In this document: positions 17,741 to 25,837 of the stretch, piece after piece | How positions within the stretch are numbered: position 1 is the first letter of the stretch | Layout: each line of letters opens with the position of its first letter | Assembly: GCA_902762905.1 (NCBI GenBank) | Contig: CACWQE010000020.1 | Coordinates: 1-43,067, forward strand | Direction of reading: 5' to 3' | Source of the DNA: an uncultured Lachnospiraceae bacterium | GTDB taxonomy: Bacteria; Bacillota; Clostridia; Lachnospirales; Lachnospiraceae | DNA length: 43,067 nucleotides | Notes under the pieces: model-generated | Databases searched by the model: none | Told to the model about the DNA's origin: nothing | The model's input: the letters and a program-made list of their open reading frames with translations, nothing else | Made by a program: the position numbers and the translations under genes

Positions 17741-17769
17741 ATTATACCCGTGCCGCATGTACATGTCAA
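17741..17769 (-). promoter_or_regulatory. Consensus promoter of higBA with overlapping palindrome
   Basis: TTGACA (17764-17769) and TATAAT (17741-17746) are separated by exactly 17 bases on the minus strand, and six bases separate the -10 box from the higB ATG. CATGTACATG (17756-17765), a perfect 10-bp palindrome, overlaps the spacer and -35 edge and is a plausible HigA operator. The predicted +1 is the A of ATG. Confidence 0.78.
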
Positions 17770-17840
17770 TAGGTCTACTATTATTATATGCATTTTTTAT
17801 AACTTAATTATAGAGTTTTCTATATCATAAACATACACTA

Positions 17841-18830
17841 TTATTTCTTTTCAAACACCCATAAGTTACTGATCTGATATGACAATGTATCATAATCCCA
17901 CAACTGTCTGCTTCTGGTCAGACTGTTCGGATCATTTACACGAATCTTACCATCTTCCATTCCGGTTAATACAATAAAATGTCCTACACTTGTAAAATCC
18001 CCCGGTCGCATGCTGCATATGATCGGACACCCATTCTCCAATTCATTATAGATATTATCTTCACTTAATGTTGTCTCCTGCCCGATCACTCCATAACTGC
18101 CTACTGCCGTCATCAGGCTCCATGCCGTTCCTACTCCGTCTACATAATAGCCATTATCCGTGGCATACTGTGCAATCGCATCCGGTGTAGCATCCTTATT
18201 CCCCGTCAATCCCACGATCACCATAGAAAGACAGGTCGGTGCACACCCCGACAGTCCAATCACGTTATCCCCATAAGGAATATAACCCCATCGCTTGTCC
18301 CATTGCAGCAAAAGCGGAAATCTCTGTGACATTTCATCCGTTGTTAGCCATCCAATGCCGGAACTGTCTGCGTTCAAATACCCTTTCACATAATCAATCA
18401 TTTCCGGGTTATTGCAAAGGGCCACTAATAGCTTCTGCGGATACGCATCTGCATTATCATAGATCTCTTCAAACTCCGGATATTCCTGTGCTAATGCCTG
18501 TAAATTCTGTTGCACCTCGTTCTCATCTAATACCTGCGGTGTATTGGATGTATACTTAGAATCGGGAACCACGGTTGCTTTCTTTCCTAACCGGAAAGAA
18601 AACGCACCCGCAAAATTTCCAATCACACTTCCTGCTATCTGTAATAAAATATATGCACCAACACATAACAGTGCCATATCAAGAACCTTTCTTCTCCTGC
18701 GTCGTCTGGCAATCTTCTTCCTTCTTTTCTGCATCCGGATCTGTTGCCGCCGGCTTACTTTCCTTGCTGTCTCCGATTTATTCTCTCCATAAATTTCTTC
18801 TCTGGCATCTAATTGTAATCCCATATCCAT
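17841..18830 (-). CDS. Membrane-anchored C39-like cysteine peptidase
   Basis: A 329-residue protein. The ATG at 18830 is chosen over 18854 because AGGAGG lies at the right distance. A highly basic cytoplasmic segment (about 23-48) precedes one membrane helix (about 49-71); the remainder is extracytoplasmic. The C-terminal domain matches the C39-like peptidase_C39_2 fold, with probable triad C196 (GCAPTCLSMV), H284 (GHFIVLTG) and D300 (VNDPN). No transporter or peptide precursor is adjacent. Substrate is unknown; cell-wall or bacteriocin-leader processing are both possible. Confidence 0.8.
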   Translation of the reverse strand: MDMGLQLDAREEIYGENKSETARKVSRRQQIRMQKRRKKIARRRRRRKVLDMALLCVGAYILLQIAGSVIGNFAGAFSFRLGKKATVVPDSKYTSNTPQVLDENEVQQNLQALAQEYPEFEEIYDNADAYPQKLLVALCNNPEMIDYVKGYLNADSSGIGWLTTDEMSQRFPLLLQWDKRWGYIPYGDNVIGLSGCAPTCLSMVIVGLTGNKDATPDAIAQYATDNGYYVDGVGTAWSLMTAVGSYGVIGQETTLSEDNIYNELENGCPIICSMRPGDFTSVGHFIVLTGMEDGKIRVNDPNSLTRSRQLWDYDTLSYQISNLWVFEKK

Positions 18831-18957
18831 AAAAAATCCTCCTATTCCGATCATGCCGATACAACTTACATTGTATCTATCCTATCAGAACAAGAGGATT
18901 CATATGTTCTCAAATCCTTATTAAATTCTTACGATTTTATGACTTTTTTCATATTAG

Positions 18958-19095
18958 ACACACAATGCCCTTAAACCGGATTTCATTATTACTGGTGTAG
19001 CAAAAAACAATTTCAATGAAGATGCAAAGGAAACAATGCAGGAGAAGATTAACCGGATGCTGGTTACAGAAGCAAGACGAATGACAGTTTATTAA
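18958..19095 (+). pseudogene. Fragment of an unidentified protein (C-terminal end)
   Basis: Forty-five codons stay open from a TAG at 18955 to TAA at 19095 and read like real protein (KPDFIITGVAK, then NEDAKETMQEKINRMLV). There is no start codon or ribosome binding site. I do not recognise the parent family; a mobile-element protein is likely from context. Confidence 0.4.
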
Positions 19096-19221
19096 AGTTA
19101 GGTGGATGTAATTGAAGAAAAAATATGATATCATGTGAGTAACAAAATTTGTAGGAGTGTGCTACATGTATGACTGTTAAAGATGCGATTAATTATTTGA
19201 TGCAATAGGTGGTGATATTTT

Positions 19222-19335
19222 TTGAAAAATGAAATTGTTTTATTTACAGATGGTGATATAAATCTTGAAGTTGAGTCAAGACCAGAAGAAAAAGATATAA
19301 TGGTGAATCTTGTAATGAATTTTTTGACAATGTAG
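19222..19335 (+). pseudogene. N-terminal remnant of a RhuM/Fic-associated family protein
   Basis: Reading from TTG at 19222, the frame gives KNEIVLFTDGDINLEV followed by SRPEEKD, which resembles the conserved N-terminus of RhuM-family and related proteins often carried on islands (KNE-I-F-DG---LEV). The similarity then fades and a TAG comes after 37 residues, where the family normally continues with a helix-turn-helix region. It is best read as a decayed gene start. A GGTGGTG lies upstream but spacing is poor. Confidence 0.5.
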
Positions 19336-19415
19336 TTAGTTCGTGAAATTTATTATTTAATGAAATTGGTAAATTGGAATTTTACGTTCTGTAGATACGA
19401 GGAAAGGAGACGATT

Positions 19416-20357
19416 ATGGGGGCTCATATATGCTTTGACAGACATATTCATATAGCGAACAAAACTTGGTCGAAAGGGGTTTTAAGGCATCTTGGTTATG
19501 AAGATATTGATGAACAAACTCTAAATGAGATAGTTAACAATAAGAAACTAAAATGGATTCAGATATCTGATTATCTACCTAATGAAGCTTATCGAAAAAT
19601 AGACCAGATACTTTCGGAGCGACCAGATATTACTTTCCGTCTTTTTCATTTTCTGAACAATGATGAAGTTGATATCTCTTTCCTTATGGATATGCCTCAT
19701 GTGAAGAAAGTACAGATTGATTGTATTGAATTCAAAAACAATCCTAAAAGAATCAATCTGTCTGTATTGGCAGAATTAAACCTAAAGTCATTGCATATAG
19801 AGTGTTTTGACTTAAGGGATTATGAATTTATTCAAAATCTTTCAGACGAACTTGAAGAACTTTCCATCATGGCTGATACGATGGGACCAGGAATCAAATT
19901 TGACTGCACCTGGCTTTTGAAATACAAAAATTTGCAAACACTATGGCTTGGGAAGAAAGCCAAGAAAAATATTGAGAGCATTAGTCAACTTCCTAAACTC
20001 AAGTCATTGTCCTTGAGAGGAATTAAGCTTACAGACTTTTCATTTTTGTATAAGATGAACTTGGAAAAGTTGGCACTTCTTTGGAACTCAAACAACAACT
20101 TGCATGAGTTGGCAGATCTAAAGAACTTAAAGGAAATAGAACTCTGGAGAATCAACAAGTTGAGCGACATTTCATTTATTGAAGAATTGACAAATTTGGA
20201 AATCATAAAGCTTCAAGACCTTAAGCATGTTAATTGCCTTCCGGATTTGAGAAAGCACGCTAATCTTCAAAGACTTTTCATCATTGATACAGGCATTGAT
20301 ATAAAAGAGCTTCCTAACTATTTGCAAGAAAAGGTCAGCAATTGGGATGATAGATAA
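19416..20357 (+). CDS. Leucine-rich-repeat protein, cytoplasmic, function unknown
   Basis: A 313-residue protein preceded by AAAGGAGA. From about residue 80 there are irregular leucine-rich repeats of 20-24 residues (LPKLKSLSLRGIKLTDFSFL, LKNLKEIELWRINKLSDISF, LTNLEIIKLQDLKHVNCLPD). No signal peptide, LPXTG or membrane segment is seen, so it is probably intracellular. It is the only plus-strand gene between 157 and 31676, sits beside gene remnants, and has its own strong terminator. Codon use and AT content look different from neighbours. It is likely acquired. A role as an immunity or recognition protein is possible but unproven. Confidence 0.7.
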   Translation: MGAHICFDRHIHIANKTWSKGVLRHLGYEDIDEQTLNEIVNNKKLKWIQISDYLPNEAYRKIDQILSERPDITFRLFHFLNNDEVDISFLMDMPHVKKVQIDCIEFKNNPKRINLSVLAELNLKSLHIECFDLRDYEFIQNLSDELEELSIMADTMGPGIKFDCTWLLKYKNLQTLWLGKKAKKNIESISQLPKLKSLSLRGIKLTDFSFLYKMNLEKLALLWNSNNNLHELADLKNLKEIELWRINKLSDISFIEELTNLEIIKLQDLKHVNCLPDLRKHANLQRLFIIDTGIDIKELPNYLQEKVSNWDDR

Positions 20358-20427
20358 CAGATTCCGGTTTGTCGAGCAGGTGAAACTCCCAGTTTGTAGA
20401 ATTCAAAAATTTAATATGAACTGTGAG

Positions 20428-20466
20428 ATAGAGCGTATGGAAATAATCCATACGTTCTATTTTTTT
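20428..20466 (+). terminator. Terminator of the LRR gene
   Basis: ATAGAGCGTATGGA-AATAA-TCCATACGTTCTAT forms a 14-bp stem with one wobble pair and runs into TTTTTT on the plus strand. The opposite strand has no U-tract. Confidence 0.9.
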
Positions 20467-20507
20467 GCCTTTTTGAAAAAAGTGATTAAAAAACTATTGA
20501 CATTTTA

Positions 20508-21641
20508 TTACTGGTATTGCTCCTGTTGACTTTCGCATGGAAATTTCACGATAAATGTAATACTTTCTTCCGCACTCTCTGCTGTGATCGTTCCTCCATG
20601 CAATTCCACAATCTCCTTCGAGATAGCAAGTCCCAATCCTGCGCCACCACTTGCCGAAGACCGGGCAGAGTCCAACCGGAAGAACTGTTCAAAGATGCGG
20701 GCTAACTTCTCCGGTGATATCGTCTTACCGTGATTCGATACCCATATTACAATATTTCCATCCTCTATACCAAGTGACAAACGAATCGGTGTATTGGCAT
20801 AACTGTAATTCACCGCATTCCGGATCAGATTATCAAATACCCGCTCCATCTTATCCGGGTCACAGACAAATTCTACATCCGGTGCAATCTCTGACTGCCA
20901 GGTGAGTCCTTTCTCCTGTAAAACCGGAAGAAATTCACTCATGATCTGTTCTAACATAAGGCTTAGATTGATCCTCTCTTTGTCTAACTCAATCGCCGTC
21001 AGGTTAAATCTTGTGATATCAAAGAATTCATTGATCAGATCTTCTAACCGTTCTGCCTTTGTAAGTGCAATTCCGGTATATCTTGCCCGAAGCTCGGTAG
21101 ACAATTGCGGTTCATCCTGTAATAAAGTCAGGTAACCGATCACACTGGTCAACGGTGTCTTTAGATCATGTGCTAAATATACGATCAGATCATTCTTGCG
21201 CTGTTCTGCTTCTTTTGCTACTCTGGCATTGTGTAATGCCTGTTCTCTTGTCGCATTTAGCTGTATCTGTACATCCTTCAGCGCCGGTGATAACCAGATC
21301 GTATCCTCCGGCAGCATGGCAAGCTGTTCCGATGCCTCTACTACTTCATCCAGGTAACCAAGTGCACGCTTGAAAAATCTTCTTGTAATAACTGCCCATC
21401 CTATTGCAAACAGGATTCCTACAAATACATAGGTTTGATCATCGATCAGATTGAGCAATGGCCACAAGGTATCAGTCGGATACCAGGTTCTAGACTGCAA
21501 TATCATATAAGACACATAAATAAATGCAACTAATACCGCACCATACACGATCAATGCCAATATATATCCCCACATCAATCGTGTGGTTAGTCTGCCCTGC
21601 CCAAAATGTCGTTTTTTCTTATGCTTCAATGGTATATCCAA
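20508..21641 (-). CDS. VanS-like sensor histidine kinase
   Basis: A 377-residue kinase with TM helices at about 23-48 and 68-86, a short external loop, a linker, the H-box YLAHDLKTPLTS (H158), the N-box NLIRNAVNYSY and GAGLGLAIS. Architecture and motif wording resemble the VanS kinases of VanA/VanG-type regulators. The gene overlaps the response regulator gene by 23 bases. No vanH, vanA/B/C/G ligase or vanX is present in the window, so glycopeptide resistance is not implied; it may sense another envelope signal. Confidence 0.85.
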   Translation of the reverse strand: MDIPLKHKKKRHFGQGRLTTRLMWGYILALIVYGAVLVAFIYVSYMILQSRTWYPTDTLWPLLNLIDDQTYVFVGILFAIGWAVITRRFFKRALGYLDEVVEASEQLAMLPEDTIWLSPALKDVQIQLNATREQALHNARVAKEAEQRKNDLIVYLAHDLKTPLTSVIGYLTLLQDEPQLSTELRARYTGIALTKAERLEDLINEFFDITRFNLTAIELDKERINLSLMLEQIMSEFLPVLQEKGLTWQSEIAPDVEFVCDPDKMERVFDNLIRNAVNYSYANTPIRLSLGIEDGNIVIWVSNHGKTISPEKLARIFEQFFRLDSARSSASGGAGLGLAISKEIVELHGGTITAESAEESITFIVKFPCESQQEQYQ

Positions 21642-22308
21642 CCCCCCAGACCGTCTTTACATATCGTGGTTTTCTCGCCGGTTCCTTCATCTTCTCCCGA
21701 AGTCTGGCAATATGCGCCATCACCGTATTATTCTGATCCAGGAATTTCTCACCCCAGACCTGTTCGAATAATTCTTCCGAAGACACTACATTGCCACGTC
21801 TTTCACACAGATACCACAGAATATCAAACTCCATTGGCGTGAGATTCAGTAATTCTCCATTCAATGTACAGCTATGACTGCTCTTTGAAATATGTAAGGA
21901 ACGGATGTCCACGCTGTCCTCTACCTCTTCCGCTCCATTATACCGCTTATACCGCCGTAGCTGTGTCTTCACTCTTGCTACCAATTCTAACGGATTAAAT
22001 GGTTTCGTAATATAATCATCTGCACCAAGGGTAAGTCCCATGATCTTATCCATATCCTCTACTTTTGCAGTCAGCATAATGATTGGAAAATAATACTGTT
22101 CCCGGATTTTCTTACAGATCTCAAATCCATCCATATCCGGCAGCATCACATCCAATACCGCAAGATCCGGCGGATTCGAAAGTGCACTTTCCAACGCTTC
22201 CTTTCCGCTATAGAACTTCGTCACTTCGTAGTTATCATTCTGTAGATAGACTTCTACCAGATCAGCAATCTCCTTTTCATCGTCTACTACTAATATTCTC
22301 TCGCTCAT
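21619..22308 (-). CDS. VanR-like OmpR-family response regulator
   Basis: A 229-residue regulator with phospho-acceptor D53 (LAVLDVMLPDMDG), ADDYITKPFNPLELVARVK and a C-terminal winged helix ending KTVWGVGYTIEA. The wording is strikingly like VanR (ILVVDDEKEIADLVEVYL; GNVVSSEELFEQVWG). It is translationally coupled to the downstream kinase by a 23-base overlap. The regulon is unknown. Confidence 0.9.
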   Translation of the reverse strand: MSERILVVDDEKEIADLVEVYLQNDNYEVTKFYSGKEALESALSNPPDLAVLDVMLPDMDGFEICKKIREQYYFPIIMLTAKVEDMDKIMGLTLGADDYITKPFNPLELVARVKTQLRRYKRYNGAEEVEDSVDIRSLHISKSSHSCTLNGELLNLTPMEFDILWYLCERRGNVVSSEELFEQVWGEKFLDQNNTVMAHIARLREKMKEPARKPRYVKTVWGVGYTIEA

Positions 22309-22372
22309 TCTCTACTCCAATGTCTCATGATCATTGTCTTCTATGATCGTACTTCTCTAATGTATGACCTCT

Positions 22373-22864
22373 CTACCATTCGTAATGATGTAACTGTCCT
22401 TCCATCTGGAAATGAGCAAATCCATTCTGTCTTAATGCTTCATACAATACGATTGCAACCGAATTAGAAAGATTCAGAGATCGAATATCATCTAACATCG
22501 GAATCCTCACACAGGTTTCCTTATTCTCTAATAAGATCTCTTCCGGGATTCCGGCACTTTCCTTGCCAAACATAATATAACAGTCTTCCTCATAATGTAC
22601 ATCCGTATAAGTCTGCTTTGACTTCGTCGTTGCCATATAGATCTTCGCTCCCGGATTCTTCTCTAAGAAATCCTCATAACTTACATATGTGGTCACATCT
22701 AACTTATCCCAGTAATCCATTCCCGCTCTCTTGATCATCTTATCATTGATTCGAAATCCCAAAGGCTCGATCAAATGCAGCCTTGCCCCGGTTGCCACGC
22801 ATGTCCTTCCGATATTTCCTGTATTTGCCGGCATCTCCGGCTCATGTAACACAATGTTAATCAT
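22373..22864 (-). CDS. trmL: tRNA (cytidine/uridine-34 2'-O)-methyltransferase TrmL
   Basis: A 163-residue SPOUT-fold methyltransferase. NTGNIGRTCVATGA (about 15-28), MFGKESAGIPEEI and IPMLDDIRSLNLSNSVAIVL form the knotted S-adenosylmethionine site. TrmL methylates the wobble-base ribose of tRNA-Leu isoacceptors reading CAA and UAA. It lies between the VanR-like gene and the Bce-type transporter and is probably monocistronic or at the head of the vanRS-like genes. Confidence 0.95.
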   Translation of the reverse strand: MINIVLHEPEMPANTGNIGRTCVATGARLHLIEPLGFRINDKMIKRAGMDYWDKLDVTTYVSYEDFLEKNPGAKIYMATTKSKQTYTDVHYEEDCYIMFGKESAGIPEEILLENKETCVRIPMLDDIRSLNLSNSVAIVLYEALRQNGFAHFQMEGQLHHYEW

Positions 22865-22980
22865 GATATATTCCTCCTGATTATCTTCTCACATTTCCAA
22901 CTCATTCTGTTATACCATATTCCCACATCATAGACAAGATTCACTCCAATCACATAGGCTGATTGCATATATGCATTTTC

Positions 22981-24981
22981 TTATTCTCCATACACAATCT
23001 TATAATACTGCCCGGATGTAATTTTATATACAATGGCATATACCACAAAGAAAATGATACATACCACCGCAATTGCAGCCGCAAAGGTTGCCGGATCCAC
23101 AATCAGCACCATCCTTAAGAACACCCGGATAATATGGCTTGCCACCAACGTATGCAGGATTGCAGTTACAACCGGAAGGAAGAATAAGATCATAACCTGT
23201 CGTTTGATGGAAGCCTTTGCTTCCTGCTCTGTCAACCCTGCATTGGCAAGAATATGAAACCGCTTCTGATCCTCAAATCCCTCTGACATCTGCTTATAAT
23301 ACATGATGAGTACCGTTGCCATTAAGAATAAGATTGCTAAGAAGATACCCACAAAGAACGCTCCGCCATAGAGATTATAGAAAAACATACGATCGGTATC
23401 CTTAAAGCCAACCTCTAACTCAGATCCCATTCCTTTCAAGCTCTGTTGGAATTCTTTCTTCTGCTTAGCAGATATCGTTCCTTTCATATTCAAGCCAATG
23501 TATATACTGCTCCCTTTTTTCGCCCCTGCATAGGAATCCTGTTCTAACAATTCATTTAGTTCATCTGCATCTGACATTACAATAATATCTTTTTCAAACA
23601 GACTCATGCTCGGATCGATCATATAATACAACGCATTATAATCTACCTGTCCTGTTACCTGATAGGTCTTTCCAAACATATCCAATCGATCTACTTTTCC
23701 TGCTTTCTCATCGGACTGATATAGAAGAATTTCATTCTTTTTCAAGGAAAGATTCTGTCCCGTATAATGATTATAATCTTCTACTGTAACAAAATACATA
23801 TCTACACAAGCGGCCAGATCGGCAAATCCGGATGCATCCATGAATCCAATTTCATTTTCATTCTTTCTTCCAACCGTAGTCTGATATCTTCTACACACCA
23901 GTTCTTTCGTTTGAATGTCTGCTTTATCTGCTGCCTGTTGTACTCTATCTGTATATTCTTGTTCTACATTTTTATCTGTGGTTAAAATTTCTATCTTGAT
24001 ATCCGTTGGATATCTCTCATCCAGATTCTTCTCTCCTAACATCATTAAAGAGGAACCACATGTCAGCAATAAGATCACTCCCGTAGACAATACACAGATG
24101 GATGCCAATCCCGCTGCATTATGCTTCATACGAAACATCAGGTTAGATACGCTGATAAAGTTCTTAGTCTGAAAATAAAACTTCTTATTATTCTTGAGAA
24201 CCTTCAACAAAAAGATACTTCCCGCAATGAACAGACAATAAGTACCAATGATCACAAGCAGAATACAAAGGAACAACATTCCCATGGCATCTGCCGTAGA
24301 ATCGGTTGTAATTGCCATATAATATCCAAGACCGACTGTAACCAGCCCAACTATCAGTGCTACAACCTTAACCTTCGGTTCTTTCTCGCCTGTGGTATCA
24401 CTGTGCAATAATTCAATCGGATTCCCCACCCGGATCGCACTTACATTATAGAGCAGACAAGCTGCATAAATGATTCCGAATAGAATAAGCGTATTCTGCA
24501 AAGCTTTCACCGAAAGCACCATTCCATTAACCGGTGTCTGACCAATGATCTTATATAATGTCAAAAGTGCTAATTTATTCAAGAATGTTCCTGCAGCAAT
24601 TCCAAGGATAATACAGCATACTGCATGCAGCACCGTCTCTGTCAAAAGAATGTAAGTAATATTTCCCTTTGACATACCAAGCACACCATACAATGCCATC
24701 TCTTTCTTACGACCCTTTATCACAAACTGATTTGCATAAAATAAGAAGATTACAGAAAATATACCAACGATCTGACCGGCAACCTCTAATAAGATTGCAA
24801 TTGTCTGTGCCCCATAAAAAGCCTCTTTATGATCTGCATAGATATACGGACTATAGGCTAATGAGTTCAATATATAATAGATCATAACCGTCAAAGTTCC
24901 CGCAATCAGATAAGGGACAACGGTTCTCTTGTTCTTCTGTATGCCACTCACTGCAAGTCTTGTCAATAATTTATAACTCAC
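22981..24981 (-). CDS. BceB-type ABC transporter permease
   Basis: A 666-residue membrane protein of BceB length. It has several N-terminal membrane helices, two FtsX-like regions, and a large extracytoplasmic domain of about 200 residues (roughly 315-525) between helices, followed by a C-terminal helix bundle. BceB-type permeases bind lipid II-cycle peptide complexes and signal to the partner kinase. It overlaps the ATPase gene by 11 bases. Substrate (bacitracin-like, lantibiotic or other) cannot be read from sequence. Confidence 0.92.
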   Translation of the reverse strand: MSYKLLTRLAVSGIQKNKRTVVPYLIAGTLTVMIYYILNSLAYSPYIYADHKEAFYGAQTIAILLEVAGQIVGIFSVIFLFYANQFVIKGRKKEMALYGVLGMSKGNITYILLTETVLHAVCCIILGIAAGTFLNKLALLTLYKIIGQTPVNGMVLSVKALQNTLILFGIIYAACLLYNVSAIRVGNPIELLHSDTTGEKEPKVKVVALIVGLVTVGLGYYMAITTDSTADAMGMLFLCILLVIIGTYCLFIAGSIFLLKVLKNNKKFYFQTKNFISVSNLMFRMKHNAAGLASICVLSTGVILLLTCGSSLMMLGEKNLDERYPTDIKIEILTTDKNVEQEYTDRVQQAADKADIQTKELVCRRYQTTVGRKNENEIGFMDASGFADLAACVDMYFVTVEDYNHYTGQNLSLKKNEILLYQSDEKAGKVDRLDMFGKTYQVTGQVDYNALYYMIDPSMSLFEKDIIVMSDADELNELLEQDSYAGAKKGSSIYIGLNMKGTISAKQKKEFQQSLKGMGSELEVGFKDTDRMFFYNLYGGAFFVGIFLAILFLMATVLIMYYKQMSEGFEDQKRFHILANAGLTEQEAKASIKRQVMILFFLPVVTAILHTLVASHIIRVFLRMVLIVDPATFAAAIAVVCIIFFVVYAIVYKITSGQYYKIVYGE

Positions 24982-25741
24982 CGTCCTCGCCCCCTCTCAT
25001 CAATACTGTAACTGAATCACAGATCTTATCTAACATCTCATTTCTTGTCATTTCACCACGATAGATCTGATGGAAGACCTCTCCATCTTTGATAAACATA
25101 ACACGGTCTGCATAACTTGCTGTTACATTACTATGTGTTACCATTAGGATCGTCTGCCCATTTTGATTGATCTGTCGAAGCTGTCTTAAGAGATTGGTGG
25201 ACGCTCTCGAATCTAACGCTCCGGTTGGTTCATCCGCAAACAAGATGTGTGGATTGGTAATCAATGCCCGTGCAACGGCTGTTCTCTGCTTCTGCCCGCC
25301 GGATACCTCGTATGGATATTTCTTCAACAATTCTTCAATGCCTAATTGCCTGGCAATGGCATATACCTTCTCATCCATCTGCTTATATTCCTCACCCGCT
25401 AACACAAGCGGAAGTTTAATATTATCTTCAATCGAGAAATTATCTAACAGATTAAAATCCTGAAAGATGAATCCCAGGTTTTCTCTTCGAAAGATTGCTC
25501 TTTCATTATCTTTCAGGGAAGAATAATCCTTCCCTTCAATCTTAACAGTTCCCGCCGTCGGTTGGTCTAAGCACGCTAAGATATTCAGAAGTGTTGTTTT
25601 TCCACTTCCTGACTCTCCCATGATCGCCACAAATTCCCCCGGCTCTACCGTAAAATGCATATCCCGCAGAGCGGTAACTTCGTCTCCTCCCATTCTTGTC
25701 TTATATACTTTTTTCACATGATTAACTTCCAATATTGACAT
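24971..25741 (-). CDS. BceA-type ABC transporter ATPase
   Basis: A 256-residue ATPase with Walker A GESGSGKTT (42-50), Q-loop FQDFNLLDN, signature VSGGQKQR, Walker B ILFADEPTGALD and switch H in VTHSN. It belongs to the MacB/LolD/BceA type and pairs with the overlapping permease gene. Confidence 0.95.
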   Translation of the reverse strand: MSILEVNHVKKVYKTRMGGDEVTALRDMHFTVEPGEFVAIMGESGSGKTTLLNILACLDQPTAGTVKIEGKDYSSLKDNERAIFRRENLGFIFQDFNLLDNFSIEDNIKLPLVLAGEEYKQMDEKVYAIARQLGIEELLKKYPYEVSGGQKQRTAVARALITNPHILFADEPTGALDSRASTNLLRQLRQINQNGQTILMVTHSNVTASYADRVMFIKDGEVFHQIYRGEMTRNEMLDKICDSVTVLMRGGEDGEL

Positions 25742-25785
25742 TTTGTTGTCCTTCCTTTCACAATTATCTATGCTCTTATAATAAC

Positions 25786-25827
25786 AAAAAGGAAAATGTA
25801 ATGCCCTTTCTTTAGCTTACATTTTCC
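25786..25827 (-). terminator. Inverted repeat between bceS-like and bceA-like genes
   Basis: GGAAAATGTAA (25791-25801) and TTACATTTTCC (25817-25827) are perfect 11-bp arms with a 15-base spacer, starting 10 bases after the kinase stop. On the minus strand they are followed by TTTTTGTT, so a terminator or attenuator separating sensor genes from transporter genes is the simplest reading. An operator function for the BceR-like regulator is an alternative, but the half-sites point the opposite way to the known BceR box. Confidence 0.55.
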
Positions 25828-25837
25828 TCTCGAAATG

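Larger units (their letters stand above)
18855..19415. other. AT-rich accessory stretch with decayed coding fragments
   Basis: This 561-base stretch between the C39-like gene and the LRR gene holds three short plus-strand reading frames that look like remnants (18958-19095, 19170-19208, 19222-19335). No intact gene, RNA or clear promoter is evident. Composition is visibly more AT-rich than the flanking core genes. Confidence 0.6.

Noticed and set aside
17735..17764. Extended N-terminus of HigB from an upstream ATG
   Set aside because: The added codons lie on top of the consensus -10 and spacer, and the family starts at MIKSF.
25786..25827. Canonical BceR box
   Set aside because: The known site is TNACA-N4-TGTAA; here the half-sites are TGTAA then TTACA with a 15-base spacer.
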